A program made the translations under genes and the position numbers. 14,511 bases of DNA, taken from Acidaminococcus sp050873445 (GTDB taxonomy: Bacteria > Bacillota > Negativicutes > Acidaminococcales > Acidaminococcaceae). Shown piece by piece: positions 1 to 7,845 of this stretch; within the stretch, counting starts at the first letter, position 1; every line of letters starts with the position of its first letter. Location: positions 1 to 14,511 of the forward strand of contig NZ_JBNMIU010000055.1 of assembly GCF_050873445.1 (NCBI RefSeq), in the 5' to 3' direction. The notes below the pieces were generated by a model that made no database searches, was not told the origin of the DNA, and worked only from the letters and a program-made list of their open reading frames with translations.

Positions 1-1652
1 ATGTGATAGGCCGGTTCGCCCATCTGGATCCCTGCAGCATTATGATGGTACAACCCACTGTGGATATGGCCGAGGACTTTTCCAAGTCCAGAATTGAGCC
101 CATGATCCAGGACACCAAAGTACTCTCCAACCTGTTTTCCGATTCCAAGAGCCGGGACAGGAGCAATACGATCCTGAGTAAGCTGTTCCCAGGTGGCAGG
201 CTTATCATGGGCGGAGCTAATAGCCCCGCCGGACTGGCTTCCCGGCCCATCCGCATCCTGCTGTGTGACGAAGTGGACCGGTTCCCGCCCTCTGCCGGCA
301 GCGAAGGGGACCCGGTGGACCTGGCCAGCAAACGTATGACTACCTACTGGAATCGGGTGATGGGGCTTTTTTCTACGCCTACCAATGAGGGCGAAAGCCG
401 GATTGACCTGGCCTATAAAACAGGCACCCAGGAAGAATGGCAGCACCAGTGTCCCAACTGCGGCGAGTATCACAAGCTGAGCTATACCGAGATGGAAGTG
501 GATGCGGTGAAAGGCCCCAAGGTGCAGGGGCTGCAGACGTACCGAGTGAAGGGCGTTAAATGGCGCTGCCCTGACTGTGGGTTTGCCTTTACGGAAAAAC
601 AGATGAAGACAGCCACTCAGAAGTACATGGCTCAGAATCCTGAAGCCCTGCCCAGCGGTTGCCGGTCCTTTTATCTGAACGCTTTTTCCTCCCCCTGGAT
701 CAGCTGGAAACAGGTGATGAAAGAGTGGCTGGAGGCCAAGGGATTTCCCGACCGGGAGAAAGTCGTGATGAATACCCGCTTTGGCGAGACCTATCGGGCT
801 GTCGGTGCCTTTGAGTCAGACAGCTTTTTACTCAAGCGCCGGGAGAAGTACGGCGCTGAGCTGCCGGAGGGCGTGCTGATGCTGACAGCGGCTGTCGATA
901 CCCAGGATAACCGCCTGGAGTATGAGATTTGCGGCTGGGGCGAAGGGGAAGAGTGCTGGGGAATCCTGAAAGGAATCATCCTGGGCGCTCCCAACCGGGA
1001 AGACACCTGGGCGGCACTGGACAAGATCCTGGATCGTCGGTATCACTTCAAAGACGGCACTGGACTCCGGGTGGTCCGTACCCTGATCGACTCCGGCGGC
1101 CACTACACCGGGGACGTGTATAAATACTGTGAGCGGAACGTGCTCAAGCAGCGCTTTGCCTTGAAAGGCATGGGCGGTCCCGGTATCCCGCTTACTTATA
1201 AAGTGGGGAAGACCAAGGGCATGAACGCCCCTTTGGTAATACTGGGCGTCGATGACGGTAAGCAGCAGATCATGAACCGGCTGACTATTGACAAGCCGGG
1301 GCCCATGTACTTCCACTTCCCATCTGACGAAGTTGGAATCATGCAGAGCCGGGGCTACGATAACCTGTATTTCCGCGGCCTGATTTCTGAACATAAGAAA
1401 CTAGTAAAGCGTAACGGGGAATACCGGGAAGTATGGGAACCCACCCAGGGCGTCCGGAACGAACCCCTGGATTTGCGAAATTACAATTTGGCCTGTATGC
1501 TGAGCCTGCACCCTGACTGGGAGGCCCTGAAGGCCAGCATGACGAGCCGAATGGACGAAGCCGCTGCAACGCCCAGGGCTGTGGCTGCAACCCGGCCAGC
1601 GACACACAAGCGTAAGCCGGTGCGGGCCTCCGCGGGGACCCGTATTTGGTAA
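1..1652 (+). CDS. Phage terminase large subunit, GpA family (5' partial)
   Basis: This is the DNA-packaging motor and nuclease: it pumps concatemeric DNA into the prohead through the portal and cuts it at genome ends. The frame is open to the left edge, so the true start and the Walker A ATP-binding region lie upstream. The visible 549 residues (counted from base 3) begin just before the family segment HLDPCSIMMVQPT. Walker B is ILLCDEVD (about residues 85-92, acidic pair D89/E90), followed by the coupling motif FSTPT (123-127). A zinc-binding pair CPNC (150-153) and CPDC (189-192) sits between the ATPase and nuclease halves. Candidate nuclease metal ligands are D299 in AAVDTQ, D363 in LIDSGG and D490 in NEPLDLRNYN. 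The Ala/Arg-rich tail (about 519-549) fits a portal-binding terminus. Full members of the family run to about 600-650 residues. The small subunit gene would be expected just upstream. Confidence 0.96.
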   Translation, partial: VIGRFAHLDPCSIMMVQPTVDMAEDFSKSRIEPMIQDTKVLSNLFSDSKSRDRSNTILSKLFPGGRLIMGGANSPAGLASRPIRILLCDEVDRFPPSAGSEGDPVDLASKRMTTYWNRVMGLFSTPTNEGESRIDLAYKTGTQEEWQHQCPNCGEYHKLSYTEMEVDAVKGPKVQGLQTYRVKGVKWRCPDCGFAFTEKQMKTATQKYMAQNPEALPSGCRSFYLNAFSSPWISWKQVMKEWLEAKGFPDREKVVMNTRFGETYRAVGAFESDSFLLKRREKYGAELPEGVLMLTAAVDTQDNRLEYEICGWGEGEECWGILKGIILGAPNREDTWAALDKILDRRYHFKDGTGLRVVRTLIDSGGHYTGDVYKYCERNVLKQRFALKGMGGPGIPLTYKVGKTKGMNAPLVILGVDDGKQQIMNRLTIDKPGPMYFHFPSDEVGIMQSRGYDNLYFRGLISEHKKLVKRNGEYREVWEPTQGVRNEPLDLRNYNLACMLSLHPDWEALKASMTSRMDEAAATPRAVAATRPATHKRKPVRASAGTRIW

Positions 1653-1667
1653 GGAGATAGAGACGAT

Positions 1668-1886
1668 ATGAGTAAAATCCAGAATCAGCGCCTCAAGATG
1701 TACCTGGAGGCCGAACAGGCCGTGCTGACCGGCCAGAGTTACACCATCGGCAATCGTACCCTGACCAGAGCCAACCTGGCCACCATCCGGGCGGCCATCG
1801 ATGACCTGGTAGCCTCCGGTGCTACTCTGGAAGGGGAAACCCTGGAGCCTGCTGGGAGTACACGCCGGGCCGTGCTGATGGACTAA
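1668..1886 (+). CDS. Small gpW-like / DUF6148-like head-joining protein
   Basis: This 72-residue protein is encoded between the terminase and the portal, the place where lambda carries gpW, which seals the portal after packaging and makes the site for tail attachment. It has an N-terminal helix (RLKMYLEAEQAVLTG), a short beta-hairpin-like segment (QSYTIGNRTLTR) and a second helix (ANLATIRAAIDDLVASG), which is the helix-hairpin-helix layout of gpW. The sequence also looks like the phage family DUF6148. Translation starts at ATG with AGGAGA about 11 bases upstream, 15 bases after the terminase stop. The gpW-like role rests on position, size and predicted layout. The exact family is less certain than the structural role. 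Confidence 0.75.
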   Translation: MSKIQNQRLKMYLEAEQAVLTGQSYTIGNRTLTRANLATIRAAIDDLVASGATLEGETLEPAGSTRRAVLMD

Positions 1887-1899
1887 GGAGGGGAGACCC

Positions 1900-3546
1900 T
1901 TGAGCAAGAGACGAAGAAAAGTACTGAAATCAAGGATTCGGTCCCCCGCTGTACGCAACAGCGGGTATAGCGACGGCGGTGCATCCTGGCAAAAGGATGC
2001 CCTCCGCAGCTGGCATCCGCTTCGGCTGTCAAGCAAGAGCGACATCGATGCCAACTTGACGACCCTCCGCAACCGGGCAGCTGACCAGGCGACGAACACT
2101 CCGTTAGGGAGCGCCGCTATTGTGACCAGCACCATGCATGCTGTGGGGGCCGGGCTGAGACTCTTTCCCCGTATTCCCTATAAGCTCCTGGGGCTGACTG
2201 CAGATGAAGCGAGAGACTGGGAGCGGAATACTACGAGGGAGTTCCGGCTGTGGGCTGAGTCCAAGGAGTGCGACTGGCGGCGCAGGAACAATTTCTACGA
2301 CCTGCAGAGCATCGCATATGCGACGTATCTGACTGACGGCGACAGCTTCGCCTTGTTTCGGCGCGCCAACCCCTCCTATATTACGTCTTATACCCTGCGT
2401 ATCCAGCTGCTGGAAGCCAACCGGGTGAGCAACCCCCTGGGCCCTGCGGCCATGTACAGCGAGGCCAACGCCTGGGGGATCGAACAGCTGAACCCGGATA
2501 ACGGCAATCACATTATCAACGGCGTCGAAGTGACACCGGACGGCCGGCTGGAAGCGTACTGGGTGAGCAATAAAGTTCCCGGCGACCTGGTAGACATCGA
2601 CGGGGCCACTAACTGGACCCGCATTGAAGCCTTCGGCAGCTGCACCGGGCTGCCCAACATGCTGCAGGTGTGCCATGACATCCGGGCCGAGCAGTACCGT
2701 GGGGTGCCATACCTGGCGCCGGTGCTGGAGAATCTCAAGCAGATCGGACGGTACTGCAACGCCGAGCTGACTGCGGCTATCATCCGCAGCTTTTTGTCCA
2801 TCTTTTTCACGAACACCCAGGCAAGCAACAGTTTGGATAACATCCTGCCCAGCGCCTATGGAGCGCCTGACGACGATCATGCTGGAGAGCCAGTGGTCGA
2901 TGCTGCACAGTATAAGCTGGGGCCGGGACAGCTGAACAGCCTGCCCAAGGGCGTGGACGTGAAGACAGTGGACAGCTCCAACGCCCAGATCGCCTACGAC
3001 AGCTATATGACCCACCTGGAAAAAAGCGTGGCCGCTTCTTTGAACATCCCCTATGAAGTACTGCTGAAGTGTTTCAGCTCTTCCTATTCTGCCAGCCGGG
3101 GCGCCCTGCTCCAGGCCCAGGATGAGTTCAAGACCCGTCGCCGCTGGTTCGCTGCTGACTTTTGCCAGCCAATTTATGAACAGTGGCTAATGGAGGCTGT
3201 GGCCACCGGGCGCATTTCGTGCCCTGGCTTCTTCACGGACCCCGTCAAGCGCAGAGCGTGGTGCTCTGCTGACTGGTTCGGCCCGACCATGAGCATCCTG
3301 GATCCAATCAAGGACGTCAACGGTGCGGCACTGCGTGTCAAGTATGGACTGACCACCCGGGAGCGGGAGGCCGCCGAGATGACCGGCAGCGATTTGGAAG
3401 AGAACCTGGAACAGATTGCCTATGAACAGGCCCTGATCAAGAATCTGGGCCTCGATATAGGGAACCCGGAAGTGTTGGCCGGGTCCAGTCTGACTCAGGA
3501 AGGTGATGGCGAGGAAAATGAGAAATCAAGTGCAAAACAAACATAA
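1900..3546 (+). CDS. Phage portal protein, lambda gpB family
   Basis: This protein forms the dodecameric ring at one capsid vertex through which DNA enters and leaves and to which the tail is joined. At 548 residues it matches the lambda-type portal family (gpB is about 530). The N-terminal segment has the usual helix with LRNRAADQATNTPLGSAAI and the following VGAGLRLFP. The C-terminal half carries ASLNIPYEVLL followed by FSSSYSASRGALL, the conserved serine-rich stem and clip region. The best start is a TTG at 1900 placed 6 bases after AAGGAGGGG, and no closer ATG exists. The acidic C-terminus (EEDGDGEENEK-like) overlaps the protease start by about 40 bases, suggesting translational coupling. 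In lambda this protein is trimmed by the head protease; nothing here shows whether that happens. Confidence 0.96.
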   Translation: MSKRRRKVLKSRIRSPAVRNSGYSDGGASWQKDALRSWHPLRLSSKSDIDANLTTLRNRAADQATNTPLGSAAIVTSTMHAVGAGLRLFPRIPYKLLGLTADEARDWERNTTREFRLWAESKECDWRRRNNFYDLQSIAYATYLTDGDSFALFRRANPSYITSYTLRIQLLEANRVSNPLGPAAMYSEANAWGIEQLNPDNGNHIINGVEVTPDGRLEAYWVSNKVPGDLVDIDGATNWTRIEAFGSCTGLPNMLQVCHDIRAEQYRGVPYLAPVLENLKQIGRYCNAELTAAIIRSFLSIFFTNTQASNSLDNILPSAYGAPDDDHAGEPVVDAAQYKLGPGQLNSLPKGVDVKTVDSSNAQIAYDSYMTHLEKSVAASLNIPYEVLLKCFSSSYSASRGALLQAQDEFKTRRRWFAADFCQPIYEQWLMEAVATGRISCPGFFTDPVKRRAWCSADWFGPTMSILDPIKDVNGAALRVKYGLTTREREAAEMTGSDLEENLEQIAYEQALIKNLGLDIGNPEVLAGSSLTQEGDGEENEKSSAKQT

Positions 3547-4645
3547 GTTTTTGACAATCCGTAACGAAGCTGGCAGCGATACGGCGGAGATCCTGCTGTA
3601 TGGTGAAATCGACAGCTCCGGTGACTGGATCCGCGAGTACCTGCCTGATGACCCGACCCAGAGCGCAGGCAGCTTCCGCAAGGAACTGCAGGCTTTGGAC
3701 GGTAAGGATGTACTGCTGCGGATCAACAGCCCGGGCGGCGATGTTTTCCAGGCCCAGGCTATCTACAATGTGCTGAAGACCTACAGTGGGCATGTGAGCT
3801 GTCATATCGACGGCATCTGCGCCAGCGCAGCTACTTTGGTGGCCTGCGCAGCAGACAGCATCACCATGCCGGAAAACGCCCTGTACATGATCCACAATCC
3901 GGCGTCTCACATGCGGGGTACCATGGATCGGCAGGATCTGGATAAGGCTGCGGAAATGCTGGACAAGGTCAAGGATACCATCGTGGCCGTGTATATGTCC
4001 CGGTGCAAAGACCTGGCCGAGGATGATATCCGGCAGATGATGGATGACGAAACCTGGATGACCGCCAACGAAGCTCATGACAAGGGTTTCGTGGACGGCA
4101 TCGACGACTACGGAGTGGATGCAGGTGTACAGGATAATGGCCTGCTGGTGGTCAACAGCGTGGTCATGCCCGGCATGCATCCCGATAAGAACCAGGCTCT
4201 GCAGCGCTTGTGCGCTGTCCGGGCTCAGAAGAATGAGGTGAAATTTGTGAAAAATGAAGATAAGTCCTTTATGGATCAGCTGAAAGACTTTTTTGCGGCC
4301 CGTGATGCAGAAGCCCAGAAAGCCAATGCTGAAGCGAACCGTATTAAGGCCCTGGATGCCCTGAAAGGGGAAAACCCGGTGGCCAATGCTCTGGTGGACA
4401 AGGCCAAGGAACAGGGCGTAACCGCCGAACAACTGCATCCTTTTTTGGATGCTGTGGCCTCCCTGAAGGTGGAAGACAAAGGCATGGAAGAACTGAAAGC
4501 CCTGATCACTGATCAGCTGCAGTCCGGCGCCACCCAGGTCAAGCCTGGTGTAGAAGACAAGCCTAAGGGTGAAGCCGTCGCTGCGGCTGATAAGAAGACC
4601 GCCATCGACGAAATCGTCAACCTGATGGATAAGAAGAGAGGCTGA
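3506..4645 (+). CDS. Head maturation protease, ClpP-like (S14), with scaffold-like C-terminus
   Basis: This prohead protease cleaves scaffold and head proteins during capsid maturation. The catalytic domain is ClpP-like: an oxyanion-hole segment INSPGGD (about residues 73-79), the serine nucleophile in GICASAAT (S107) and the histidine in YMIHNPAS (H130), counted from the ATG at 3506. An acidic partner is expected in the following helical region. After about residue 205 the protein changes to a charged Ala/Lys/Glu-rich helical tail typical of a scaffold domain. The start is uncertain: GTG 3503, ATG 3506 and ATG 3518 are all in frame. I chose 3506 because AGGA ends 5 bases before it. The gene overlaps the portal end. 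Lambda gpC does the same job with an S49-type domain, so this phage has an exchanged protease type. Confidence 0.93.
   Translation: MARKMRNQVQNKHKFLTIRNEAGSDTAEILLYGEIDSSGDWIREYLPDDPTQSAGSFRKELQALDGKDVLLRINSPGGDVFQAQAIYNVLKTYSGHVSCHIDGICASAATLVACAADSITMPENALYMIHNPASHMRGTMDRQDLDKAAEMLDKVKDTIVAVYMSRCKDLAEDDIRQMMDDETWMTANEAHDKGFVDGIDDYGVDAGVQDNGLLVVNSVVMPGMHPDKNQALQRLCAVRAQKNEVKFVKNEDKSFMDQLKDFFAARDAEAQKANAEANRIKALDALKGENPVANALVDKAKEQGVTAEQLHPFLDAVASLKVEDKGMEELKALITDQLQSGATQVKPGVEDKPKGEAVAAADKKTAIDEIVNLMDKKRG
4235..4241 (+). promoter_or_regulatory. Internal Shine-Dalgarno for nested scaffold start
   Basis: The bases GAGGTGA inside the protease gene match the canonical SD core at seven consecutive positions and end 5 bases before an in-frame GTG at 4247. 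This is a better SD than the one serving the protease itself. It marks a likely internal translation start for the scaffold portion of the gene. Confidence 0.6.
4247..4645 (+). CDS. Probable nested capsid scaffold protein (Nu3-like), internal start in protease gene
   Basis: This is an in-frame internal product of 132 residues covering the C-terminal tail of the protease gene. In lambda the scaffold Nu3 is made in this way from the 3' part of gene C. Here the GTG at 4247 is preceded by GAGGTGA. The product starts VKNEDKSFMDQLKDFF and is dominated by charged helices (AARDAEAQKANAEANR, LKVEDKGMEELKALITDQL). It is rich in Lys, Glu and Ala, has no cysteine, and ends with a basic helix (IVNLMDKKRG) that could bind capsid subunits. 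It lies directly upstream of the decoration and capsid genes, as expected. The composition and SD are seen in the sequence; production of a separate protein is inferred. An alternative is that the scaffold domain is only made fused to the protease and is released by cleavage. Confidence 0.6.
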   Translation: MKNEDKSFMDQLKDFFAARDAEAQKANAEANRIKALDALKGENPVANALVDKAKEQGVTAEQLHPFLDAVASLKVEDKGMEELKALITDQLQSGATQVKPGVEDKPKGEAVAAADKKTAIDEIVNLMDKKRG

Positions 4646-4649
4646 GACT

Positions 4650-4988
4650 ATGGCTATTGTAGAGAAAAACACCATCACTCCCGATAATCTGATGGCTGGC
4701 CCGGAAATTCCGGTGCTGACCAAAAACTTTACTGTGACCGCAGGCACCGCCTTGAAGCGGGGCACCCTGCTGACTGTTACCGCCGAAGGCGCAGCCTCCG
4801 CTACGGCCAAAGAAGGCGTAGCAAGTGCCATCGTGGCTAATGATATTACCACTGCCGATACCGTAGTGACTGCTTACGTGACGGGGCGCTTTAATCGGGC
4901 CGCTTTGATCTGTGCGTCTGGCGATACCGTGGACGCCCATGAGGACGAACTGCGCAAGGTGGGCATCCATCTGGCGGTTAAGCTGTAA
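4650..4988 (+). CDS. Head decoration protein, lambda gpD-like
   Basis: This 112-residue protein has the size of lambda gpD (110 residues), the trimeric cement protein that binds the threefold sites of the expanded capsid and stabilises it against DNA pressure. The sequence is beta-rich with many Ala, Thr and Val and has the family pattern of a hydrophobic strand, then GTALKRGTLLTVTAEG, then a central ATAKEGVASAIVANDIT and a late VTGRFNRAAL. It begins 4 bases after the protease/scaffold stop with GAGG 8 bases upstream, and it sits directly before the capsid gene, the conserved lambda-type order. The call rests on size, pattern and position. Confidence 0.88.
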   Translation: MAIVEKNTITPDNLMAGPEIPVLTKNFTVTAGTALKRGTLLTVTAEGAASATAKEGVASAIVANDITTADTVVTAYVTGRFNRAALICASGDTVDAHEDELRKVGIHLAVKL

Positions 4989-5001
4989 GGAGGATTGACA
5001 C

Positions 5002-6057
5002 ATGATTAACCTGAACGATACCGTATCTCTGATGTCTGCAGTGGAACGCAGCAAGACTCCTGCATCCCTGCTGTTGGATACTTTTTTCCCCATTGTCCCG
5101 GAAACCGCTGTAACTCCGACTATCGAAGTGCAGATCAAGACCGGCGAACGTCGTCTGGCACCTTTTGTAATTCGGGGCGGCAAGGCTGTAGAGCTGAAGC
5201 GCAATGGCTTTGACGATTATTTTTACAAGCCTCCTATGATGGCTCCCTCCCGTGTCATCGACCCGGAAATGATCAGTGACCGTGGATTCGGTGAAGGCAT
5301 TTACTCTACCAAGACTCCGGCCCAGCGTGCCACCGAAATCCAGGCCCGTGACCTGGCTGACCTGCAGGCGGCTATCGTCAACCGGAAAAACAAGATGGCC
5401 GGCGACCTGCTGACTACCGGTAAGTACGAGATCAAGGGTTATGCTGATGATGGTAAGCTGACGGTTGCAGATACTGTTGATTTCAACTTTGCCCAGAAGA
5501 TTGTCCCCACTACTACCTGGGATAAGTCCGGCGCCACCATCTACAGTGACATCAAATCCGCATCTGAAAAGATCCAGGAAGCTTCCGGCATGGTGCCTAC
5601 TGTGATGATTGTGGGTAAGAATGTGGCCGGTTATATGCTGGGTAATGACCAGATCATGAAATGGATGGGCATCCCCAGTACTGCCAACCTGAGCATGTTC
5701 AATTTTGCGCCCCGGATCACCTCCCCCCAGGTGGCTTTTGTGGGCCGTATCCCGGCGCTGAACCTGGAAGTATATACTTATGCGGAAAGCTATATGGACG
5801 ACGACGGCAAGCTGAAAGGTTTTATCGGTGACGATGATGTCATCGTGGGCATCCCCGGCCGTGGCCGTCAGTATCACGGGGCTGTTACCCTGCTGAACGA
5901 TGCGGGCATGGGCTACAACACTTTTGTGGCACCCTATGTACCGTATTACAGCGGCAACAAGGAATCCCAGGAACTGCGACTGACCATGTATTCCCGCTGT
6001 CTGATCGCTCCGGAATGCATCACGGACTTCGCCTTGATCAAGGCCAAAGGAGAATAA
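5002..6057 (+). CDS. Major capsid protein, lambda gpE family
   Basis: This is the main shell protein (HK97-type fold). Its 351 residues compare with 341 in lambda gpE. The N-terminus carries the family-typical segment in which a short helix with few charges leads to LLDTFFP and a strand with TIEVQIKTGERRLAPFV. The middle has RGGKAVELKRNGF and RVIDPEMISDRGFGE, typical of the E-loop and spine region. The C-terminal half has the conserved GIPGRGRQYHGAVTLLNDAGMGYNTFVAPYV-type stretch leading to a final SRCLIAPECITDFALIKA, matching the usual end of the family. The start ATG follows TAAGGAGGA by 8 bases, and the SD overlaps the stop codon of the decoration gene. Very high expression is expected. 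Confidence 0.95.
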   Translation: MINLNDTVSLMSAVERSKTPASLLLDTFFPIVPETAVTPTIEVQIKTGERRLAPFVIRGGKAVELKRNGFDDYFYKPPMMAPSRVIDPEMISDRGFGEGIYSTKTPAQRATEIQARDLADLQAAIVNRKNKMAGDLLTTGKYEIKGYADDGKLTVADTVDFNFAQKIVPTTTWDKSGATIYSDIKSASEKIQEASGMVPTVMIVGKNVAGYMLGNDQIMKWMGIPSTANLSMFNFAPRITSPQVAFVGRIPALNLEVYTYAESYMDDDGKLKGFIGDDDVIVGIPGRGRQYHGAVTLLNDAGMGYNTFVAPYVPYYSGNKESQELRLTMYSRCLIAPECITDFALIKAKGE

Positions 6058-6060
6058 CCG

Positions 6061-6282
6061 GTGAAAATCATGGTAAAGCGGAACTACATCACGGCTAAGG
6101 GCCGCTTGCACGGTCCCGGCGATGTGTTAGACCTGGCTGACCAGGAGGCTAAGCGTTTCCTGACTTCTGGCCAGGCCGAACAGGTGGCCACACCCAAACC
6201 TGCAGCCGTTAAGAAAAAGGTCGAAAAAGCCGCTCCGACTCTGCCAGATCCGGCTCCAGAAGCACTCAAGAGGAAGAAATGA
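6061..6282 (+). CDS. Small basic PGD-motif phage head protein, function unknown
   Basis: This 73-residue protein is encoded straight after the major capsid gene, where lambda has FI. The first 40 residues (KRNYITAKGRLHGPGDVLDLADQEAKRFLTSGQAEQV) show the pattern common in small phage proteins at this locus: a short basic strand, a PGDV/LDL turn, then a helix ending in a small-residue cap. The rest is a low-complexity Lys/Pro/Ala tail that is probably unstructured. The start is GTG at 6061 with AAGGAGA 7-10 bases upstream; an ATG at 6070 is an alternative. It overlaps the next gene by 4 bases (ATGA). A role in packaging accessory or head completion, as for FI, is a guess from position only. Confidence 0.7.
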   Translation: MKIMVKRNYITAKGRLHGPGDVLDLADQEAKRFLTSGQAEQVATPKPAAVKKKVEKAAPTLPDPAPEALKRKK

Positions 6283-6620
6283 AGTTCAAGGACACGCTGG
6301 CTGCAGACCGGGATGTGTTTTTCCGCCCGGATGAGTTCGGGGAAACCCACAATTTGAACGGAGCGGATGTCCCCTGCATTGTTCAGAGTCCCACAGCCAG
6401 GGAACGGTTCCTGGGACAGAAGTATTCCGGCTATGAAGGAATTTCCGGCAAGGTGGTCGTGGTGCATGTAAAAACGGATGACCTGGAAGAAATCCCTCGA
6501 GAAGGCCAGGTATTTATTCTGGATGGCGAAACCATGCTGGTGGATGAATGCGTGGATGACCTGGGGATTGCATCCATTACCCTGCATCAGAATGTAGGAG
6601 GTGGCGTAGATGCCTATTAG
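6279..6620 (+). CDS. Head-tail joining protein, lambda gpFII-like (probable)
   Basis: This 113-residue protein has the size and place of lambda gpFII (117 residues), which attaches to the gpW ring and makes the surface that docks the tail. It starts with FKDTLAADRDVFFRPDEFGET, a segment that in related adaptors reads like an N-terminal arm followed by a strand. It continues with a small beta-barrel-like domain: VVVHVKTDDLEEIPREGQVFILDGETMLVDEC, where the IPREGQ and DGETMLV strands resemble the LRRGD/IGEENFWV strands of gpFII. The start ATG overlaps the previous stop as ATGA, and the end overlaps the next start by 11 bases. The call is structural and positional rather than from strong identity. 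Confidence 0.72.
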   Translation: MKFKDTLAADRDVFFRPDEFGETHNLNGADVPCIVQSPTARERFLGQKYSGYEGISGKVVVVHVKTDDLEEIPREGQVFILDGETMLVDECVDDLGIASITLHQNVGGGVDAY

Positions 6621-7128
6621 CGCTGAGATCACGGCCGCAAGCCGTCTGCTGCGGATGCTGGACCGGCTGAATCAGCAGGGGGCCCAGAGGGCCGTCAAAA
6701 GAGCTTCTAAACGAGCCGCGACGGCAGCTAGGACGGCAGGCACCAAGGCCATCCGCAACATCTATACCATTAAGTCAGGGAACCTGAAGGCACGAACGCA
6801 GATTCGGAGCGACGGAGACGGCACCACTCTTTTGGTGCGAGGATCCACAGAGCCTGTATCAAAGTATAAAGCAGCCTTACGTCAGTACGGTGTTTTCGTG
6901 GCCATCAAGCGGAGCGGCGGTGGACGGGTGGCCAGGTCTTTTATGCTGAATGGGAATTTTATGGCCAGGGTCGGCAAGGAACGGTACCCGGTCAAAGGTC
7001 TGTACGGTCCCGCAGTACCCCAGCTGTTCGGCAACCCGGACGTTATGGAGCAGATGCAGGAACGCGGCGGTGAAATGTTTGGAAGCCGGCTGGAACATGA
7101 GCTGGATCGGCTGCTTGGAGGGGCATGA
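6610..7128 (+). CDS. Tail completion protein, minor tail protein Z (gpZ) family
   Basis: This 172-residue protein belongs with the phage minor tail protein Z family, which finishes the head-proximal tail end so that tails can join heads. It starts with an alkaline N-terminal helix (KRASKRAATAARTAGTKAIRNIYTIKSGNLKAR) that is typical of the family. The central part has VRGSTEPVSKYK and the late part has ARVGKERYPVKGLYGPAVPQLFG, the conserved signature in which a basic strand leads to LYGP and a PQLFG end. Translation begins within the previous gene with an excellent AGGAGGTG 6 bases upstream of ATG 6610. Its own stop overlaps the next start (ATGA). Confidence 0.87.
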   Translation: MPISAEITAASRLLRMLDRLNQQGAQRAVKRASKRAATAARTAGTKAIRNIYTIKSGNLKARTQIRSDGDGTTLLVRGSTEPVSKYKAALRQYGVFVAIKRSGGGRVARSFMLNGNFMARVGKERYPVKGLYGPAVPQLFGNPDVMEQMQERGGEMFGSRLEHELDRLLGGA

Positions 7129-7592
7129 TTATGACACCATTAGATGTAGCACAGGGCCTGGCTGAATTCCTAAAGGAACGGATTGCCGCTTACGAGGAAC
7201 GGTGCGGGAAAGATTTCCACGTGTACGCTGGGTTCCTGCCTCGGGCCCGCACTACGGATGACTTAAAAAAAATGTGCCCGGCGATTGTGATACGGCCGGA
7301 GGTAACAACGGACGACACCGAACAGAGTACGGTGTCTCTGGTATTCTATGCCACGGTTTATGACCCCGACCTGAAAGAGGGCTGCCAGTCTCTGTTTCAG
7401 TTGCTGGAATTTATTCGGGCCCACCTTCTGATGGCCAACCCCGTGGCTGGCAAGTACTGGATCCAGCCAGGAATGAAGGCCAGTGTACCGGATGACCAGC
7501 CCTATCCCCAGTGGCTGGGCGTGGTGGAATGCGATGTGGCCATTCCCCAGGTGCGGCAGAATAATCCTCCGATTGGATGGTGGACGGTATGA
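7125..7592 (+). CDS. Probable tail terminator / tail-end protein
   Basis: This 155-residue protein occupies the slot of lambda gpU, the ring that ends tail tube growth, between the gpZ-like protein and the sheath and tube genes. It is an alpha/beta protein: an N-terminal helix (LDVAQGLAEFLKERIAAYEERCG), then CPAIVIRPE, a long strand pair around STVSLVFYATVYDP, a helix (CQSLFQLLEFIRAHLL) and a final GVVECDVAIPQ strand. This order of helix, strands, helix, strand is what tail-terminator proteins show. I see no diagnostic motif. The start ATG 7125 overlaps the previous stop and has GGAGGGG 3 bases before it; ATG 7131 is an alternative start with better spacing. The functional call comes from fold-like layout and position. 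Confidence 0.62.
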   Translation: MIMTPLDVAQGLAEFLKERIAAYEERCGKDFHVYAGFLPRARTTDDLKKMCPAIVIRPEVTTDDTEQSTVSLVFYATVYDPDLKEGCQSLFQLLEFIRAHLLMANPVAGKYWIQPGMKASVPDDQPYPQWLGVVECDVAIPQVRQNNPPIGWWTV

Positions 7593-7843
7593 CCAAGAAA
7601 AATAAGCAGAAAGGCCCTATGATTTACGTAGGCCCGGGCTTCCGGGACACGGATCTGGCGACTTTCAAGATCTACGCGGATGGCATCCCGGCAGAATATG
7701 ACGGGCATCCGGTGTATCGTCTCCTTTTTGTAACTCCGGCTGAGTTAAATGCAGCACGACAGGAAATCAAACAGAAAGGAACTGTCCGCAACGTGCTCTA
7801 CCATAGAGCGATTGCGGAACATAACAAGAAAGGTGGTAACTAA
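7589..7843 (+). CDS. Small pre-sheath phage protein of unknown function
   Basis: This 84-residue protein starts at ATG 7589, overlapping the previous stop (ATGA), with a loose GGATGGTGGA before it. An upstream ATG at 7577 would add four residues but fits the coupling pattern less well. The N-terminus is very basic (TKKNKQKG), followed by PMIYVGPGFRDTDL, a strand/turn, then YADGIPAEYDGHPVYRLLFVTPAEL and a C-terminal helix ending in Lys/Gly/Asn. Similar short proteins with a YVGP start and an L-FV-P segment are often seen just before sheath genes in contractile-tailed phages, but I know of no assigned function. The tight coupling argues for a structural or assembly role. Confidence 0.7.
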   Translation: MTKKNKQKGPMIYVGPGFRDTDLATFKIYADGIPAEYDGHPVYRLLFVTPAELNAARQEIKQKGTVRNVLYHRAIAEHNKKGGN

Positions 7844-7845
7844 CT

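Noticed and set aside
3437..4852. A long minus-strand open frame of about 470 codons opposite the protease gene
   Set aside because: It mirrors strongly supported plus-strand genes, has no recognisable domain or SD, and spans gene boundaries. It is a by-product of GC-rich codon use.
4978..6111. Minus-strand open frame of about 377 codons opposite the capsid gene
   Set aside because: It is opposite the clear major capsid gene, has no promoter or SD and no family likeness.
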